Positions 8,420 to 17,753 of a DNA stretch of 64,000 nt are shown in pieces (the stretch's first letter is position 1; the number at the start of each line of letters is the position of its first letter). This DNA is from Pseudomonas flavescens (GTDB lineage: Bacteria > Pseudomonadota > Gammaproteobacteria > Pseudomonadales > Pseudomonadaceae). The stretch is taken from positions 3,720,001-3,784,000 of the forward strand of contig NZ_JACBYV010000001.1 in assembly GCF_013408425.1 (NCBI RefSeq), read 5' to 3'. The notes beneath the pieces were generated by a model. The model did not search any database and had not been told where the DNA came from. It was given only the letters and a program-made list of their open reading frames with translations. The translations under genes and the position numbers were made by a program.

Positions 8420-9037
8420 TCAGCGCATGTCTCGTTCCACGGCGGACAGACTCTGGCGAAAACTCTCGCGAGCGAACTGCCGGTCCATGTAATCGAGCAG
8501 CGGTTTGGCCGGCCTTGGCAGTTCGATCCCCAGCACCGGCAGGCGCCAGAGGATCGGCAACAGGCAGCAGTCTACCAAGCTCAGCTCGTCGCTGAGAAAA
8601 AATGGCTTTTCGGCGAACAGCGCGGAAACCCCGGTCAGGCTCTCGCGCAATTCCTTGCGCGCCTGGACACGGGCGGCCTCCTTGCTGCGTGGGTCGAGAA
8701 TCAGGTCGACCAGCGAACACCAGTCGCGCTGAATACGGTGCATCAGCAGGCGCGTGTTGCCACGGGCTACCGGGTAAACCGGCATCAGCGGAGGGTGGGG
8801 ATAACGCTCCTCCAGATACTCCATGATCACCGTCGGCTCATACAGCGCCAGATCACGATCGACCAGCGTCGGCAGGCTCGCGTAAGGATTGGCCTCCAGC
8901 AACTTGGTCGGAGAGCGGCCCTGCTCGACGCTGATGATCTCCGCGACGACGCTCTTTTCGGCGAGCACGATGCGTACGCGGTGGGAATAGTGGTCGGCCG
9001 GGTCGGAATAACAGGCCAACCTATTGGTCGCAGCCAA
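8420..9037 (-). CDS. sspA: SspA, stringent starvation protein A
   Basis: A 205-residue GST-fold protein that binds RNA polymerase and alters transcription in starvation. The thioredoxin-like N-terminal domain carries [20 protein letters not shown] and [14 protein letters not shown], and the helical C-terminal domain ends VERDMR. The catalytic Ser/Cys of true GSTs is not evident, as usual for SspA. The start appears to be TTG at 9037: it has GGAGG six bases upstream, and the encoded ...[10 protein letters not shown] start fits the family. No in-frame ATG occurs before the conserved region. It forms an operon with sspB. Confidence 0.96.
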   Translation of the reverse strand: MAATNRLACYSDPADHYSHRVRIVLAEKSVVAEIISVEQGRSPTKLLEANPYASLPTLVDRDLALYEPTVIMEYLEERYPHPPLMPVYPVARGNTRLLMHRIQRDWCSLVDLILDPRSKEAARVQARKELRESLTGVSALFAEKPFFLSDELSLVDCCLLPILWRLPVLGIELPRPAKPLLDYMDRQFARESFRQSLSAVERDMR

Positions 9038-9061
9038 GGCGATCCTCCAGATTTCTCGAGC

Positions 9062-9101
9062 ACAAAAAAACCTGCGCGCCCCCAGTGGAAACGCGCAGGT
9101 C
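9062..9101 (-). terminator. Intrinsic terminator after petC
   Basis: The stem ACCTGCGCG/CGCGCAGGT is followed on the minus strand by seven T residues. It lies between the petC stop (9178) and the sspA start (9037), separating the two operons. Confidence 0.85.
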
Positions 9102-9177
9102 GGCCATGATACCGGATGCGTTTAGCAGCCGTTGGAAAACGTAAGCGAAGACAAGGCTGTACGTCGTTCAGCTGCGG

Positions 9178-9960
9178 TCAGTGCACATCCTTCCAGTACT
9201 CGCGCTTGAGCAGATAGGCGAACACGAAGAAGAAAGCCAGGTACAGCAATACGTAGGTGCCGATGCGTTGCAGGTGCAGCTTGTTCGGGTCCGCCGAGTA
9301 GGCGAGGAAGGTCACCAGGTTACGTACCTTGTCATCGAACGCCTGCGGGCTGAGCATGCCGCTGTTCGGCTCGAGCACCAGTTGATCGCAGGCTTCGTGG
9401 GTGAGCGGCGTGCCGGTCAGCGGGTCGTACTGCTTCTTGCCGTCGTCAACCACCTGCACCTGCTTGCAGCCCATGTACTGACGACCTTGCAGGCCGCCCA
9501 GCACGTTGGGCATGCCGACGTTGGGGAATACCAGGTTGTTGGCGCCCAAGGGCCGCGCCGGATCGTCGTAGAAGGTACGCAGGTAGGTGTACAGCCAGTC
9601 GTTGCCACGCACCCGGGCGACCAGGGTCAGGTCGGGCGGCGCGGCGCCGAACCAGCGCTTGGCGTCTTCGGGCTTCATGCCGATGTTCATGTGATCGCCG
9701 ATCTTGGCATCGGTGAACACCAGATTGTCCATCATCTGCTCCGCGGACACGCCAATGTCCTCGGCGACCCGCTCGTAGCGCTGGAACTTGGCACTGTGGC
9801 AGCCCATGCAATAGTTGGCGAACGTACGCGCGCCATCCTGCAGCGCCGCCTTGTCGGTCAGGTCGATGTCGGCCTTGTCGAGCGTCACGCCATGACCACC
9901 GGCTGCCAGGGCCAGAGCAGGCAGCAATACGACTAAACATGCAGCAAATAGCTTTCTCAT
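9178..9960 (-). CDS. petC: Cytochrome c1 of the bc1 complex
   Basis: A 260-residue membrane-anchored c-type cytochrome subunit of ubiquinol-cytochrome c reductase, passing electrons from the Rieske centre to soluble cytochrome c. It has a signal peptide (to about residue 19, LALAAGG), the haem-binding CMGCH motif near residue 52, a distal Met-ligand region (GMKPEDAKRWFG, NVGMPNVL) and a C-terminal transmembrane anchor (YVLLYLAFFFVFAYLLKREY). It is the third gene of petA-petB-petC, and its ATG meets the petB stop at 9960. Confidence 0.97.
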   Translation of the reverse strand: MRKLFAACLVVLLPALALAAGGHGVTLDKADIDLTDKAALQDGARTFANYCMGCHSAKFQRYERVAEDIGVSAEQMMDNLVFTDAKIGDHMNIGMKPEDAKRWFGAAPPDLTLVARVRGNDWLYTYLRTFYDDPARPLGANNLVFPNVGMPNVLGGLQGRQYMGCKQVQVVDDGKKQYDPLTGTPLTHEACDQLVLEPNSGMLSPQAFDDKVRNLVTFLAYSADPNKLHLQRIGTYVLLYLAFFFVFAYLLKREYWKDVH

Positions 9961-11189
9961 CAGCCTGTCACCCTTTCAGGAACCGGTTTGGTCTTTTCCA
10001 TCCTGGTGTAGAAGGGCATCAGGATGAAGTACGCGAAGTACAGGAAGGTGCACACCTGCGACAGCAACGTACGGCCCGGAGTCGGCGGCAGAACACCCAG
10101 CACGCCGAGGATGACGAAGGACACGCAGAACACCAGCAGCCAGAGCTTGCTCAGCCAGCCCTTGTAGCGCATCGAGCGGACCGGGCTGCGATCCAGCCAG
10201 GGCAGCACGAACAACACGGCAATGGCGGCGCCCATGGCGATCACCCCCATGAGCTTGTCGGGGATTGCCCGCAAGATCGCGTAGAAGGGCGTGAAGTACC
10301 AGACCGGCGCGATGTGTTCGGGGGTCTTGAACGGGTTGGCCTGTTCGAAGTTGGGTTTCTCGAGGAAGTAGCCGCCCATTTCCGGGAAGAAGAACACCAC
10401 GAAACAGAACACGAAGAGGAACACCACCACGCCGACGATATCCTTCACCGTGTAGTACGGATGGAAGGGAATGCCGTCGAGTGGAATGCCGTTCTCGTCC
10501 TTGTGCTTCTTGATGTCGATGCCATCCGGGTTGTTCGAGCCGACCTCGTGCAGCGCCAGGATGTGCAGCACCACCAGGCCGAGAATGACGATCGGCAGGG
10601 CCACCACATGCAGGGCGAAGAAACGGTTCAGGGTGATGCCGGAGATCAGGTAGTCGCCACGGATCCACTCGGTCAGCGCATCGCCGATGAACGGAATGGC
10701 ACCGAACAGCGAGATGATCACCTGGGCGCCCCAGTAGGACATCTGCCCCCAGGGCAGCAGGTAGCCCATGAAGGCTTCGGCCATCAGCATCAGGTAGATC
10801 AGCATGCCGAAGATCCACACCAGCTCCCGGGGCTTCTGGTACGAGCCGTAGAGCAGGCCGCGGAACATGTGCAGATAGACGACGATGAAGAACGCCGACG
10901 CGCCGGTGGAATGCATGTAGCGCAGGATCGCGCCGTGAGGCGTATCACCGGTGCGCACGTCACGCATCAGGCCCTCGACCGAGGCGAAGGCACCTTCGGC
11001 GGTGGGTGTGTAGCTCATGGTCAGCCACACGCCGGTGAGTAGCTGATTGACCAGCACCAGCAGGGCCAGGGAGCCGAAGAAGTACAGGAAGTTGAAGTTC
11101 TTCGGTGCGTAGTACTTGGCGAGGTGGTCGTTCCACATCTTGGTGGCGGGAAAGCGTGCGTCCACCCACTCCATGAATTTGCTCATCAT
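9960..11189 (-). CDS. petB: Cytochrome b of the bc1 complex
   Basis: A 409-residue inner-membrane protein carrying the two b haems and both quinone sites. Typical elements are the N-terminal amphipathic region, haem-ligand histidines in MHSTGASAFFIVVYLHMFRG and FALHVVALPIVILGLVVLH, and the PEW-like Qo-site motif, here PVWYFTPFYAILRAIP (PVWY instead of PEWY). It keeps the extended ~400-residue bacterial length with the additional C-terminal helices. Two adjacent ATGs (11189 and 11186) are possible starts; the first overlaps the petA stop. It is the middle gene of the pet operon. Confidence 0.97.
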   Translation of the reverse strand: MMSKFMEWVDARFPATKMWNDHLAKYYAPKNFNFLYFFGSLALLVLVNQLLTGVWLTMSYTPTAEGAFASVEGLMRDVRTGDTPHGAILRYMHSTGASAFFIVVYLHMFRGLLYGSYQKPRELVWIFGMLIYLMLMAEAFMGYLLPWGQMSYWGAQVIISLFGAIPFIGDALTEWIRGDYLISGITLNRFFALHVVALPIVILGLVVLHILALHEVGSNNPDGIDIKKHKDENGIPLDGIPFHPYYTVKDIVGVVVFLFVFCFVVFFFPEMGGYFLEKPNFEQANPFKTPEHIAPVWYFTPFYAILRAIPDKLMGVIAMGAAIAVLFVLPWLDRSPVRSMRYKGWLSKLWLLVFCVSFVILGVLGVLPPTPGRTLLSQVCTFLYFAYFILMPFYTRMEKTKPVPERVTG

Positions 11190-11779
11190 GCTTGCTCCTG
11201 ATCCACGCCGATGATGATCACGTCAGCCGACTCGTAGGTATGCGGCGGCACCGGCAGGTTCAGCGGCGCCGGCTGCGACTTGTAGACGCGTCCGGCGAGG
11301 TCGTAACGCGAACCGTGGCACGGGCAGAAATAGCCGCCGACCCAGTTCTCGCCGAGATCGGCAGGCGCCACTTCCGGCCGGAACGACGGTGCGCAGCCCA
11401 GGTGCGTGCACAGCCCGACCAGCAAGAGGATTTCCGGCTTGATCGAGCGCGTCTTCGGATCGACGTAGGAGGGCTGCACCGAGCTTTTCGAGTCCGCATC
11501 AGCCAACTGCCCCTCGATCTTGCCAAGGTTGCTCAGAATCTCCTCGGTGCGCCGCATGATGAACACCGGCTGCCCCCGCCACTCGGCGACCATCTGCTGT
11601 CCCGGCTCGATCTTGCCGACATTGACCCTGACCGGAGCACCCGCGGCCTTGGCCTTGGCGCTCGGGTACCACGACCCTACAAACGGAACTGCAGCCCCCA
11701 CCGCTCCGGCAGCGCCAACCACTGACGTGGCTGCCACCAGAAAGCGACGCCGGCCCGCATTCACGCCGTCATTGCTCAT
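11186..11779 (-). CDS. petA: Rieske iron-sulfur subunit of the bc1 complex
   Basis: A 197-residue protein that accepts electrons from ubiquinol through a [2Fe-2S] centre. The N-terminus has the twin-arginine pattern GRRRFLVAATSVVG, followed by the single membrane anchor. The cluster-binding boxes are CTHLGC (about residue 130) and CPCHGS (about residue 153), each supplying one Cys and one His. GGGAG lies nine bases before the ATG. It is the first gene of petA-petB-petC and overlaps petB. Confidence 0.97.
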   Translation of the reverse strand: MSNDGVNAGRRRFLVAATSVVGAAGAVGAAVPFVGSWYPSAKAKAAGAPVRVNVGKIEPGQQMVAEWRGQPVFIMRRTEEILSNLGKIEGQLADADSKSSVQPSYVDPKTRSIKPEILLLVGLCTHLGCAPSFRPEVAPADLGENWVGGYFCPCHGSRYDLAGRVYKSQPAPLNLPVPPHTYESADVIIIGVDQEQA

Positions 11780-12182
11780 TCAGTCGTCTCCCATCGGCTT
11801 TCCGGCCTGTTGTTCAGGCCTCTAATAAGTAAGTGTTGGTCGCGCGCAGATGCGGCCAGATGGTCATGAAAGCCCATCGAGAAGGGTCTTCCCGAAGGGC
11901 CGCAACACTTGCAGGGCGTGAGCTGTGACGCTGCGGTACAGGGCCACAATCGATTCGACGTTGGCCATGGACTTTAATCCATTCCCACAGCCCGACGGCC
12001 GAAGCAGGTCATTGCCCGTGGCGGCGATCAGCGGATTGGGTGGACAGAGGTCCCGGTATGCGTGCGTCCAGATCAGCCTGGCTGCAATCCGGCGCGAGAT
12101 TCGCACAGGCCGCCAGGACGACTCATGACGCGCATCAACGAAGCGATGAGTAGGGGGTGAAGCGAGGCTGAGAGCAGAAATG
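11780..12182. other. Spacer upstream of petA without a supported gene
   Basis: About 400 bases between the petA start and the rpsI terminator. It must hold the pet operon promoter, but I see no convincing -35/-10 pair. An open frame at 11864-12106 (minus, 80 codons) has no ribosome-binding site and unlikely composition, so I do not call it. Confidence 0.5.
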
Positions 12183-12219
12183 AAAAACGCCCAGCTCCGT
12201 GAGGAGACTGGGCGTTTTC
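12183..12219 (-). terminator. Intrinsic terminator after rpsI
   Basis: The stem AAAACGCCCAG/CTGGGCGTTTT lies 16 bases past the rpsI stop and is followed by T residues on the minus strand. Confidence 0.85.
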
Positions 12220-12234
12220 GAGTACAGCAGCGAA

Positions 12235-12627
12235 TTAACGCTTGGAGTACTGAGGACGCTTACGCGCTTTACGCAGACCAACTTTCTTACGTTCTACTTC
12301 ACGAGCATCGCGAGTCACGAAGCCTGCTTTACGCAGAGCCGGACGCAGAGTCTCGTCGTAGTCCATCAGAGCGCGGGTGATACCGTGACGGATCGCACCA
12401 GCTTGACCGCTCACACCGCCACCGATAACGGTAACGTAGATGTCGAATTTCTCGACCATCTCGGTCAGCTCCAGCGGCTGGCGAACTACCATGCGGGCAG
12501 TTTCACGACCGAAGAAGGTGTCCAGGGTGCGGTTGTTGATGGAGATCTTGCCAGTGCCCGGACGCAGGAAAACGCGTGCGGTTGCAGTCTTGCGACGGCC
12601 AGTGCCGTAATTTTGAGTCGCCGACAT
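12235..12627 (-). CDS. rpsI: 30S ribosomal protein S9
   Basis: A 130-residue ribosomal protein of the small-subunit head, with its C-terminal tail reaching the P-site tRNA. The N-terminus [19 protein letters not shown], the internal [15 protein letters not shown] motif and the terminal RKRPQYSKR tail are diagnostic. The length is standard. It lies 14 bases after rplM, the conserved rplM-rpsI operon. Further downstream, zapE is separated from this pair by other genes. Confidence 0.99.
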   Translation of the reverse strand: MSATQNYGTGRRKTATARVFLRPGTGKISINNRTLDTFFGRETARMVVRQPLELTEMVEKFDIYVTVIGGGVSGQAGAIRHGITRALMDYDETLRPALRKAGFVTRDAREVERKKVGLRKARKRPQYSKR

Positions 12628-12641
12628 AATGAACTATTCCG

Positions 12642-13070
12642 TTAAATCTTCAGTTCTTGAGGCTGCTGAGCAGTATGAGGGTGAGCAGCGCCCGCATAGA
12701 CTTTCAGCTTACGGTACATGTCGCGACCCAGCGGGTTTTTCGGCAGCATGCCTTTGACCGCGGTCTCGATCACGCGCTCAGGCGCCTTGGCGATCAGCTT
12801 GTCGAAGCTGATCGACTTGATGCCACCCGGGAAACCGGAGTGCGAGTAGTACATTTTGTCGGTGGTCTTGGCACCGGTCACACGAACCTGCTCGGCGTTG
12901 ATGACGACGATGTAGTCGCCGGTGTCAACGTGAGGGGTGTACTCGGGCTTGTGCTTGCCACGCAGGCGGCTAGCGATTTCAGTAGCCAGACGACCCAGGG
13001 TCTGGCCAGCAGCGTCGATCACAAACCAGTCGCGCTTTACTGTTTCTGGTTTAGCGGTAAAAGTTTTCAT
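12642..13070 (-). CDS. rplM: 50S ribosomal protein L13
   Basis: A 142-residue large-subunit protein, an early assembly component. Recognisable by [20 protein letters not shown], the [16 protein letters not shown] core and the [20 protein letters not shown] motif. It is the first gene of rplM-rpsI, and a sigma-70-like promoter lies 43 bases upstream (13113-13141). Confidence 0.99.
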   Translation of the reverse strand: MKTFTAKPETVKRDWFVIDAAGQTLGRLATEIASRLRGKHKPEYTPHVDTGDYIVVINAEQVRVTGAKTTDKMYYSHSGFPGGIKSISFDKLIAKAPERVIETAVKGMLPKNPLGRDMYRKLKVYAGAAHPHTAQQPQELKI

Positions 13071-13112
13071 TCTTTATAGCCTCAGGGGCCGCCCAGCAAA
13101 AATAGACGGCGG

Positions 13113-13141
13113 ATCTTACTGAATAGTGCGTACTTTGACAA
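13113..13141 (-). promoter_or_regulatory. Sigma-70-type promoter of rplM-rpsI
   Basis: On the minus strand, TTGTCA (13141-13136) and TAAGAT (13118-13113) are separated by 17 bases. It precedes the rplM start by 43 bases. Confidence 0.55.
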
Positions 13142-13317
13142 GTCAAAGGCAGCCGGATGCGGGCGCTATTCGGGGGCTCGGGTCAGCGCGTCCGCGTACG
13201 GCAAGATTCTTCGGCAGGCGGCGCATCACTTCCACCGCAGAAAGAGGAGGCGGATTATCCTGATTGCGAAAAAAATTTCAACCTGCTTGTATGAGTCTTT
13301 TGTCAGAGGACGCCCCA

Positions 13318-14355
13318 ATGGAATACCGCCAGCTCGGCCGAACCGATCTCAATGTCAGCGCCCTGTGCCTTGGCACCATGACCTGGGGGGAGCAGAACGA
13401 AGCCTCCGAGGCATTCGCGCAGATCGATCGCGCCAAGGCCTACGGCATCAATTTCATCGATACCGCGGAGATGTACCCGGTCCCGCCACGCGCCGAGACC
13501 TACAGCAAGACCGAGCAGATCATCGGCGAGTACTTCAAGCAGCGCGGCGACCGCGCCGACTGGATCCTGGCCAGCAAGATAGCCGGCCCCGGCAACGGCA
13601 TCACCCACATTCGTGACGGCCAGCTCAAGCATAACCGCCAGCATGTCGTGGCGGCGCTGGACGCCAGCCTCGAGCGCCTGCAGACCGACTGGATCGACCT
13701 CTACCAGTTGCACTGGCCGGAGCGCCCGACCAATTTCTTCGGCCAGCTCGGCTACACGCACCAGGACAGCGACTTCACGCCCATCGAGGAAATCCTCGAT
13801 GCCCTGCATGAGCAGGTCAAGGCCGGCAAGATCCGCCATATCGGCCTGTCCAACGAAACGCCGTGGGGCACCATGAAGTTCCTGCAACTGGCGGAGAGCC
13901 GGGGCATGTCCCGTGTGGTATCCATCCAGAACCCCTACAACCTGCTCAACCGCAGCTTCGAGGTGGGCCTGGCGGAAGTGGCGATTCGCGAACAATGCGG
14001 GCTGCTGGCCTACTCGCCCCTGGCCTTCGGCATGCTGTCCGGCAAATACGAAAACGGCGCCCGCCCGGAGAACGCCCGCCTGAGCCTGTTCAGCCGCTTC
14101 GCGCGCTACAACGCACCGGAGACCGTGGCGGCCTGCTCGCGCTACGTGGCCCTGGCTCGCGAACACGGCCTGGATCCGGCGCAGATGGCCCTGGCGTTCG
14201 TCACCAGTCGCCCGTTCGTGACCAGCAACATCATCGGCGCCACCTCGCGGCAGCAACTGGAATCCAACCTGGCCAGCAGCGAGCTGAAGCTCAGCGATGC
14301 GGTGCTGGACGGTATCGAAGCGATCCACAAGGCCCAGCCGAACCCGGCGCCCTGA
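13318..14355 (+). CDS. tas: NADP(H)-dependent aldo-keto reductase (Tas type)
   Basis: A 345-residue cytosolic TIM-barrel oxidoreductase that reduces carbonyls with NADPH; the physiological substrate is not known. It follows E. coli Tas closely as I recall it: LGRTDLNVSALCLGTMTWGE at the start, FIDTAEMYPVPPR with the catalytic Asp/Tyr pair, LYQLHWPERPTNFFGQLGY, and IQNPYNLLNRSFEVGLAEV. The length matches. The ATG at 13318 has AGAGGA eight bases upstream; a longer TTG start at 13264 lacks support. It stands alone, downstream of and divergent from rplM. Confidence 0.93.
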   Translation: MEYRQLGRTDLNVSALCLGTMTWGEQNEASEAFAQIDRAKAYGINFIDTAEMYPVPPRAETYSKTEQIIGEYFKQRGDRADWILASKIAGPGNGITHIRDGQLKHNRQHVVAALDASLERLQTDWIDLYQLHWPERPTNFFGQLGYTHQDSDFTPIEEILDALHEQVKAGKIRHIGLSNETPWGTMKFLQLAESRGMSRVVSIQNPYNLLNRSFEVGLAEVAIREQCGLLAYSPLAFGMLSGKYENGARPENARLSLFSRFARYNAPETVAACSRYVALAREHGLDPAQMALAFVTSRPFVTSNIIGATSRQQLESNLASSELKLSDAVLDGIEAIHKAQPNPAP

Positions 14356-14442
14356 CGGCGACCGTTCTTCCGGACCAGCGGCGGGCGGTTGCTCGTGGTG
14401 GGCGCAAGCGGATCGCCGCCCGGCCCAGGGGCATGAACCGAG

Positions 14443-14598
14443 GGCGGGGCTTCAGCCCACCAAAGCCATTCAACGCCGACGGTGGCTGGACGTGCAAAGC
14501 ATGCGCTTCAGCGCTTCGGGCCGTGGGCTTTGTGGTGGTGGGCTGAAGCCCACCCTACAGCTAGAGCGCCCTACCCTGGGGCGGGCTTCAGCCCACCG
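14443..14598. repeat. Three copies of a GGGCTtcAGCCC-type palindrome
   Basis: Near-identical palindromes at 14443-14461, 14537-14558 (GGTGGGCTGAAGCCCACC followed by CTAC) and about 14580-14598 occupy the space between the convergent tas and nfi genes. The same element recurs at 37448-37508 and 41948-41970, so it is a dispersed intergenic repeat family. Some hairpins could act as transcription barriers. Confidence 0.8.
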
Positions 14599-14622
14599 AA
14601 TCCGCGGCGCAGGCAACCTTGG

Positions 14623-15330
14623 CTAAAGAAGTTTCGGCCCCTTGGTATCGCGCCGCGATGCCAGGCGGTCGGCCAGCCGCGTCGGTTCCGGCAAGCGATA
14701 GCCCCTGCCCCAGTCGAGCACCAGCGCCACCGCGCTGTCCATACCGACCCGGTGGCCAGGCGAAACGATCAGCGGTCGCACTTTGCGCTTGCTGCGCAGC
14801 ATCCAGGCGATCTGTCGCCCCTGACGGTCAAGCAATTCGACCTTGTCGCCCCGCTCTTCCCCCAATTCCCCATGCTGACCGGTAAGGATCTTCTTCGCCA
14901 CGCCGATGGTCGGCCGGCCGCTGACCACCCCAAGATGCGCCGCGATACCCAGCCCCCGGGGGTGGGCGATGCCGTGGCCATCGACCACGATCAGATCCGG
15001 CTCCTGCGGCAACCCCGCCAGCGCCGTGATCAGTGCCGGTAGCTCGCGAAACGACAGCAGGCCCGGCACGTACGGCATGCTGGTGGGAATCCGCGCCACG
15101 CACTCGGCAAGTGGCTGCAGGGTCTCGGCATCCAGCAGTATCGCCGCAGCGCGAGTGATTTCACCGCCTTCCTCGAAGCCCACATCGACACCCGCCAGCA
15201 GCCGCAGCGGCGGATAGTCATCCTTCAGGTGAACCTGCTCGGCCAGTTGCTTCTGCAGGACTCTCGCAGCAGCCGGAGTGCCATCCCAGTCGGCGAATGG
15301 CGAGGCGGCAAGTTCGGAAAAGGCAATCAT
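14623..15330 (-). CDS. nfi: Endonuclease V (deoxyinosine repair)
   Basis: A 235-residue enzyme that nicks DNA one phosphate 3' of deoxyinosine and other deaminated bases. Visible family motifs are LAGVDVGF (first catalytic Asp), [17 protein letters not shown] (mismatch-wedge PYVPG region), [18 protein letters not shown] (second catalytic Asp), TIGVAKKIL and the later SPGHRVG. ATG 15330 has GGGAG eight bases upstream; a TTG at 15345 is the alternative. It is convergent with tas across a palindrome-rich spacer and divergent from the GlxA-type regulator. Confidence 0.96.
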   Translation of the reverse strand: MIAFSELAASPFADWDGTPAAARVLQKQLAEQVHLKDDYPPLRLLAGVDVGFEEGGEITRAAAILLDAETLQPLAECVARIPTSMPYVPGLLSFRELPALITALAGLPQEPDLIVVDGHGIAHPRGLGIAAHLGVVSGRPTIGVAKKILTGQHGELGEERGDKVELLDRQGRQIAWMLRSKRKVRPLIVSPGHRVGMDSAVALVLDWGRGYRLPEPTRLADRLASRRDTKGPKLL

Positions 15331-15458
15331 GGCGGTGGCTCCCAAGACGAAGATGACAAGACCAGACTGGACGCAGCCGGAATAAAAGAAGACGATTCAG
15401 CCACAGCCTGACGGCTTTACCATCAGCTGACCCAATTACTAGAACAAGAAAAACAGCC

Positions 15459-16475
15459 ATGCCCAGCCAGCCATCCTCGCTCACTCGCGTGAGCATTCTC
15501 GCCACGCCCGGCGTATTCGCTTCGACCCTCATGCAAGCCAGAGATTTCTTTCATATGGCCGGCCTGCGCCATGGCAAGCAGCAGGGGCTCGGGCTGGTAC
15601 CGACCTTCGAGGTTCGCCTGGTCAGCCCGGACGGTTTGCCGGTGCGCAGTTTCAGCGACGTGCAGCTACCGGTGGACGGCGCGCTCGACGACCAGTCGGA
15701 GCTGATCATCCTGCCGGCATTCTGGGACGATTACGACGCCCTGTGCAGCCGCTATCCGCACGTATTCGACTGGCTGCGCGAGCGCCATGCCGCAGGCGCC
15801 AGCCTGTGCGGGGAAGCCAATGGCGTGTTCTGGATGGCAGCCAGCGGGCTGCTCGACGGCAAGGAGGCGACCACCTGCTGGCGCTTCTTCAATGAGTTCA
15901 CCACGCGTTTTCCGGCGGTGGCACTCAACCAGGACAAGCACCTCACCGACGCCGACAACCTCTACTGCGTCGCCGGTCCGACCTCGGCGTGCGATCTGTA
16001 CATCTACCTGATCGAGCGCTTCTGCGGCACCAGCGTGGCGCAGAGCGTGGCCCGTGACATCCTCTACGAAGTACGCCGCAGCTACACCCCGGGGCGCATC
16101 GGCTTCGGCGGCCAGAAGCAGCATCAGGACCCGAAGATCCTGCAGATCCAGCAGTGGCTCGAGGATCACTTCGCGGAGCGCTTCCGCTTCGAGGACGTGG
16201 CCCGTGAGCATGGCATGAGCATCCGCAACTTCATGCGCCGCTTCCACGCCGCCACCGGCGACAAGCCACTGTACTACCTGCAGCGGCTGCGCATCGAAAC
16301 GGCCAAGGGGCTGCTGTCGTCGTCACCGAAGAGCATCAAGACCGTCAGCTACGAGATCGGCTACGACGATGCCAGCTTCTTCGCCCGCCTGTTCCGCCAG
16401 CACACCGGCCTGTCGCCGAACCAGTATCGCCAGCAATTCCAGCAACAGGCCCAGCAGGTGCTCAGCGGCAATTGA
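15459..16475 (+). CDS. GlxA-family AraC-type transcriptional regulator
   Basis: A 338-residue regulator with an N-terminal DJ-1/PfpI-like domain (about residues 8-190; SLCGEANGVFWMAASGLLDG region) and a C-terminal AraC double helix-turn-helix (FEDVAREHGMSIRNFMRRFH and VSYEIGYDDASFFARLFRQH). This domain order defines the GlxA subgroup, several of which regulate quaternary-amine or arginine catabolism in Pseudomonas. No neighbouring catabolic operon identifies its regulon here. The ribosome-binding site before the ATG is weak. Confidence 0.9.
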   Translation: MPSQPSSLTRVSILATPGVFASTLMQARDFFHMAGLRHGKQQGLGLVPTFEVRLVSPDGLPVRSFSDVQLPVDGALDDQSELIILPAFWDDYDALCSRYPHVFDWLRERHAAGASLCGEANGVFWMAASGLLDGKEATTCWRFFNEFTTRFPAVALNQDKHLTDADNLYCVAGPTSACDLYIYLIERFCGTSVAQSVARDILYEVRRSYTPGRIGFGGQKQHQDPKILQIQQWLEDHFAERFRFEDVAREHGMSIRNFMRRFHAATGDKPLYYLQRLRIETAKGLLSSSPKSIKTVSYEIGYDDASFFARLFRQHTGLSPNQYRQQFQQQAQQVLSGN

Positions 16476-16480
16476 AACGA

Positions 16481-16528
16481 AAAAGGCCGCAGGCCAAGCT
16501 TCCTATCAGGAAGCGGGACTACGGCCTC
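16481..16528 (-). terminator. Terminator between glxA-type gene and zapE
   Basis: A two-part hairpin: outer arms AGGCCG/CGGCCT enclose an inner GCTTCC-TATCA-GGAAGC hairpin. On the minus strand it ends in TTTTTCGTTT, so it suits zapE. It could also stop the convergent plus-strand transcript. Confidence 0.7.
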
Positions 16529-16539
16529 GGCACAGCCGA

Positions 16540-17634
16540 TCAGGGCTTGTGCGGGCGCGACAGGAACTCGTGGGACTGCATTTCCAGCAGACGGCTGAGG
16601 GTGCGCTGGAATTCGAAGCTCAGGCGACCACCGGTGTACAGATCCTTGAGCTCCACTTCGGCGGAGATGATCAGTTTGACGTTACGGTCGTAGAACTCGT
16701 CCACCAGGTTGATGAAGCGGCGCGCCATGTCTTCCTTGGATACGCTCATCTGCTCGACGTTGGAGAGGATCACCGAATGGAAGATCTTGCCCAGCTCGAT
16801 GTAATCGTTCTGGCTACGCGGGCCGTCGCACAGCTCGCGGAAGTCGAACCAGCCCACGTCACCACCGACACGGCGAGCGTTGATGGCGCGATTCTCGATC
16901 ATCAGCGCTTCGTTTTCCTGAACGCTGGCCTTCTCGTGCAGCAGGCTCTTGAAGCTCTTCTCCAGGCTCTGCTCGGCAGCCTCGCCCAGCGGGAAGTGGA
17001 ACAGCTCGGCCTGTTCCAACGCGCGCAGACGGTAATCGATACCGCTGTCGACGTTGACGATTTCGGTGTGCACCTTGAGCAGCTCGATGGCCGGCAGGAA
17101 GCGAGCACGCTGCAGGCCGTCCTTGTAGAGACCATCCGGCACGATGTTGGAGGTCGATACCAGGGTCACGCCGTTCTTGAACATCTCCTCGAGAAGGGTC
17201 GCCAGGATCATCGCGTCGGTGATGTCGGAAACGAAGAACTCATCGAAGCAGATCACTCGGAACTGCTCGGAGAAGCGCTTGCCGATCACGGTCAGCGGGT
17301 TCTTGACGTCCTTGAGGGTGCGCATCTCTTCGTGCACGCGCTTCATGAAGCGGTGGAAGTGAGTACGCTCCTTTTCCTTGAACGGCAGCGCGTCGAAGAA
17401 AGTGTCGACCAGGTAGGTCTTGCCGCGGCCGACGCCGCCCCAGAAATACAGGCCCTTGACCGGGGTAACGGTCTTCTTGCCGAACAGCTTGCCGAGCACG
17501 CCGGGCTTGCTGCGATCATCGGCGACCAGCTCGTCGTACAGACGCTGCAGGTGGCGCACGGCCTTTTCCTGAGCGGCATCGTGAAAGAAGTCCGGACGTT
17601 TGAGGTCGGCCTGGTAGCGTTCGAGCGGAGTCAT
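16540..17634 (-). CDS. zapE: ZapE, cell-division AFG1-like ATPase
   Basis: A 364-residue P-loop ATPase that associates with the Z-ring and destabilises FtsZ polymers during late constriction. The Walker A motif is GGVGRGKT (about residues 66-73), and Walker B is VICFDEFFVSD. The C-terminus EFQRTLSRLLEMQSHEFLSR is characteristic. ATG 17634 gives the family-typical start MTPLERYQADL; the longer frame to 17697 has no support. A small hairpin (GGGGGCG/CGCCCCC) lies in its upstream region. Confidence 0.95.
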   Translation of the reverse strand: MTPLERYQADLKRPDFFHDAAQEKAVRHLQRLYDELVADDRSKPGVLGKLFGKKTVTPVKGLYFWGGVGRGKTYLVDTFFDALPFKEKERTHFHRFMKRVHEEMRTLKDVKNPLTVIGKRFSEQFRVICFDEFFVSDITDAMILATLLEEMFKNGVTLVSTSNIVPDGLYKDGLQRARFLPAIELLKVHTEIVNVDSGIDYRLRALEQAELFHFPLGEAAEQSLEKSFKSLLHEKASVQENEALMIENRAINARRVGGDVGWFDFRELCDGPRSQNDYIELGKIFHSVILSNVEQMSVSKEDMARRFINLVDEFYDRNVKLIISAEVELKDLYTGGRLSFEFQRTLSRLLEMQSHEFLSRPHKP

Positions 17635-17703
17635 AGTGCGTGAACCGGGCAAATGAAGCGGGGGCGACACTTTAACGACGCCCCCGGGGATTGGCAAATT
17701 GGC

Positions 17704-17751
17704 CCTATCGGCAGCGGGGCCATGGTCTCAGACCGCCCAGCTGCCGATAGG
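17704..17751. repeat. Perfect 11-bp inverted repeat after trpS
   Basis: Arms CCTATCGGCAG (17704-17714) and CTGCCGATAGG (17741-17751) flank a 26-base loop between the trpS stop and the zapE start. There is no T-run, so it may be a stabilising 3' hairpin or a Rho-linked element rather than a simple terminator. Confidence 0.6.
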
Positions 17752-17753
17752 TG

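Noticed and set aside
11864..12106. An 80-codon minus-strand frame upstream of petA
   Set aside because: No ribosome-binding site and no family resemblance; it probably overlaps pet control sequence.
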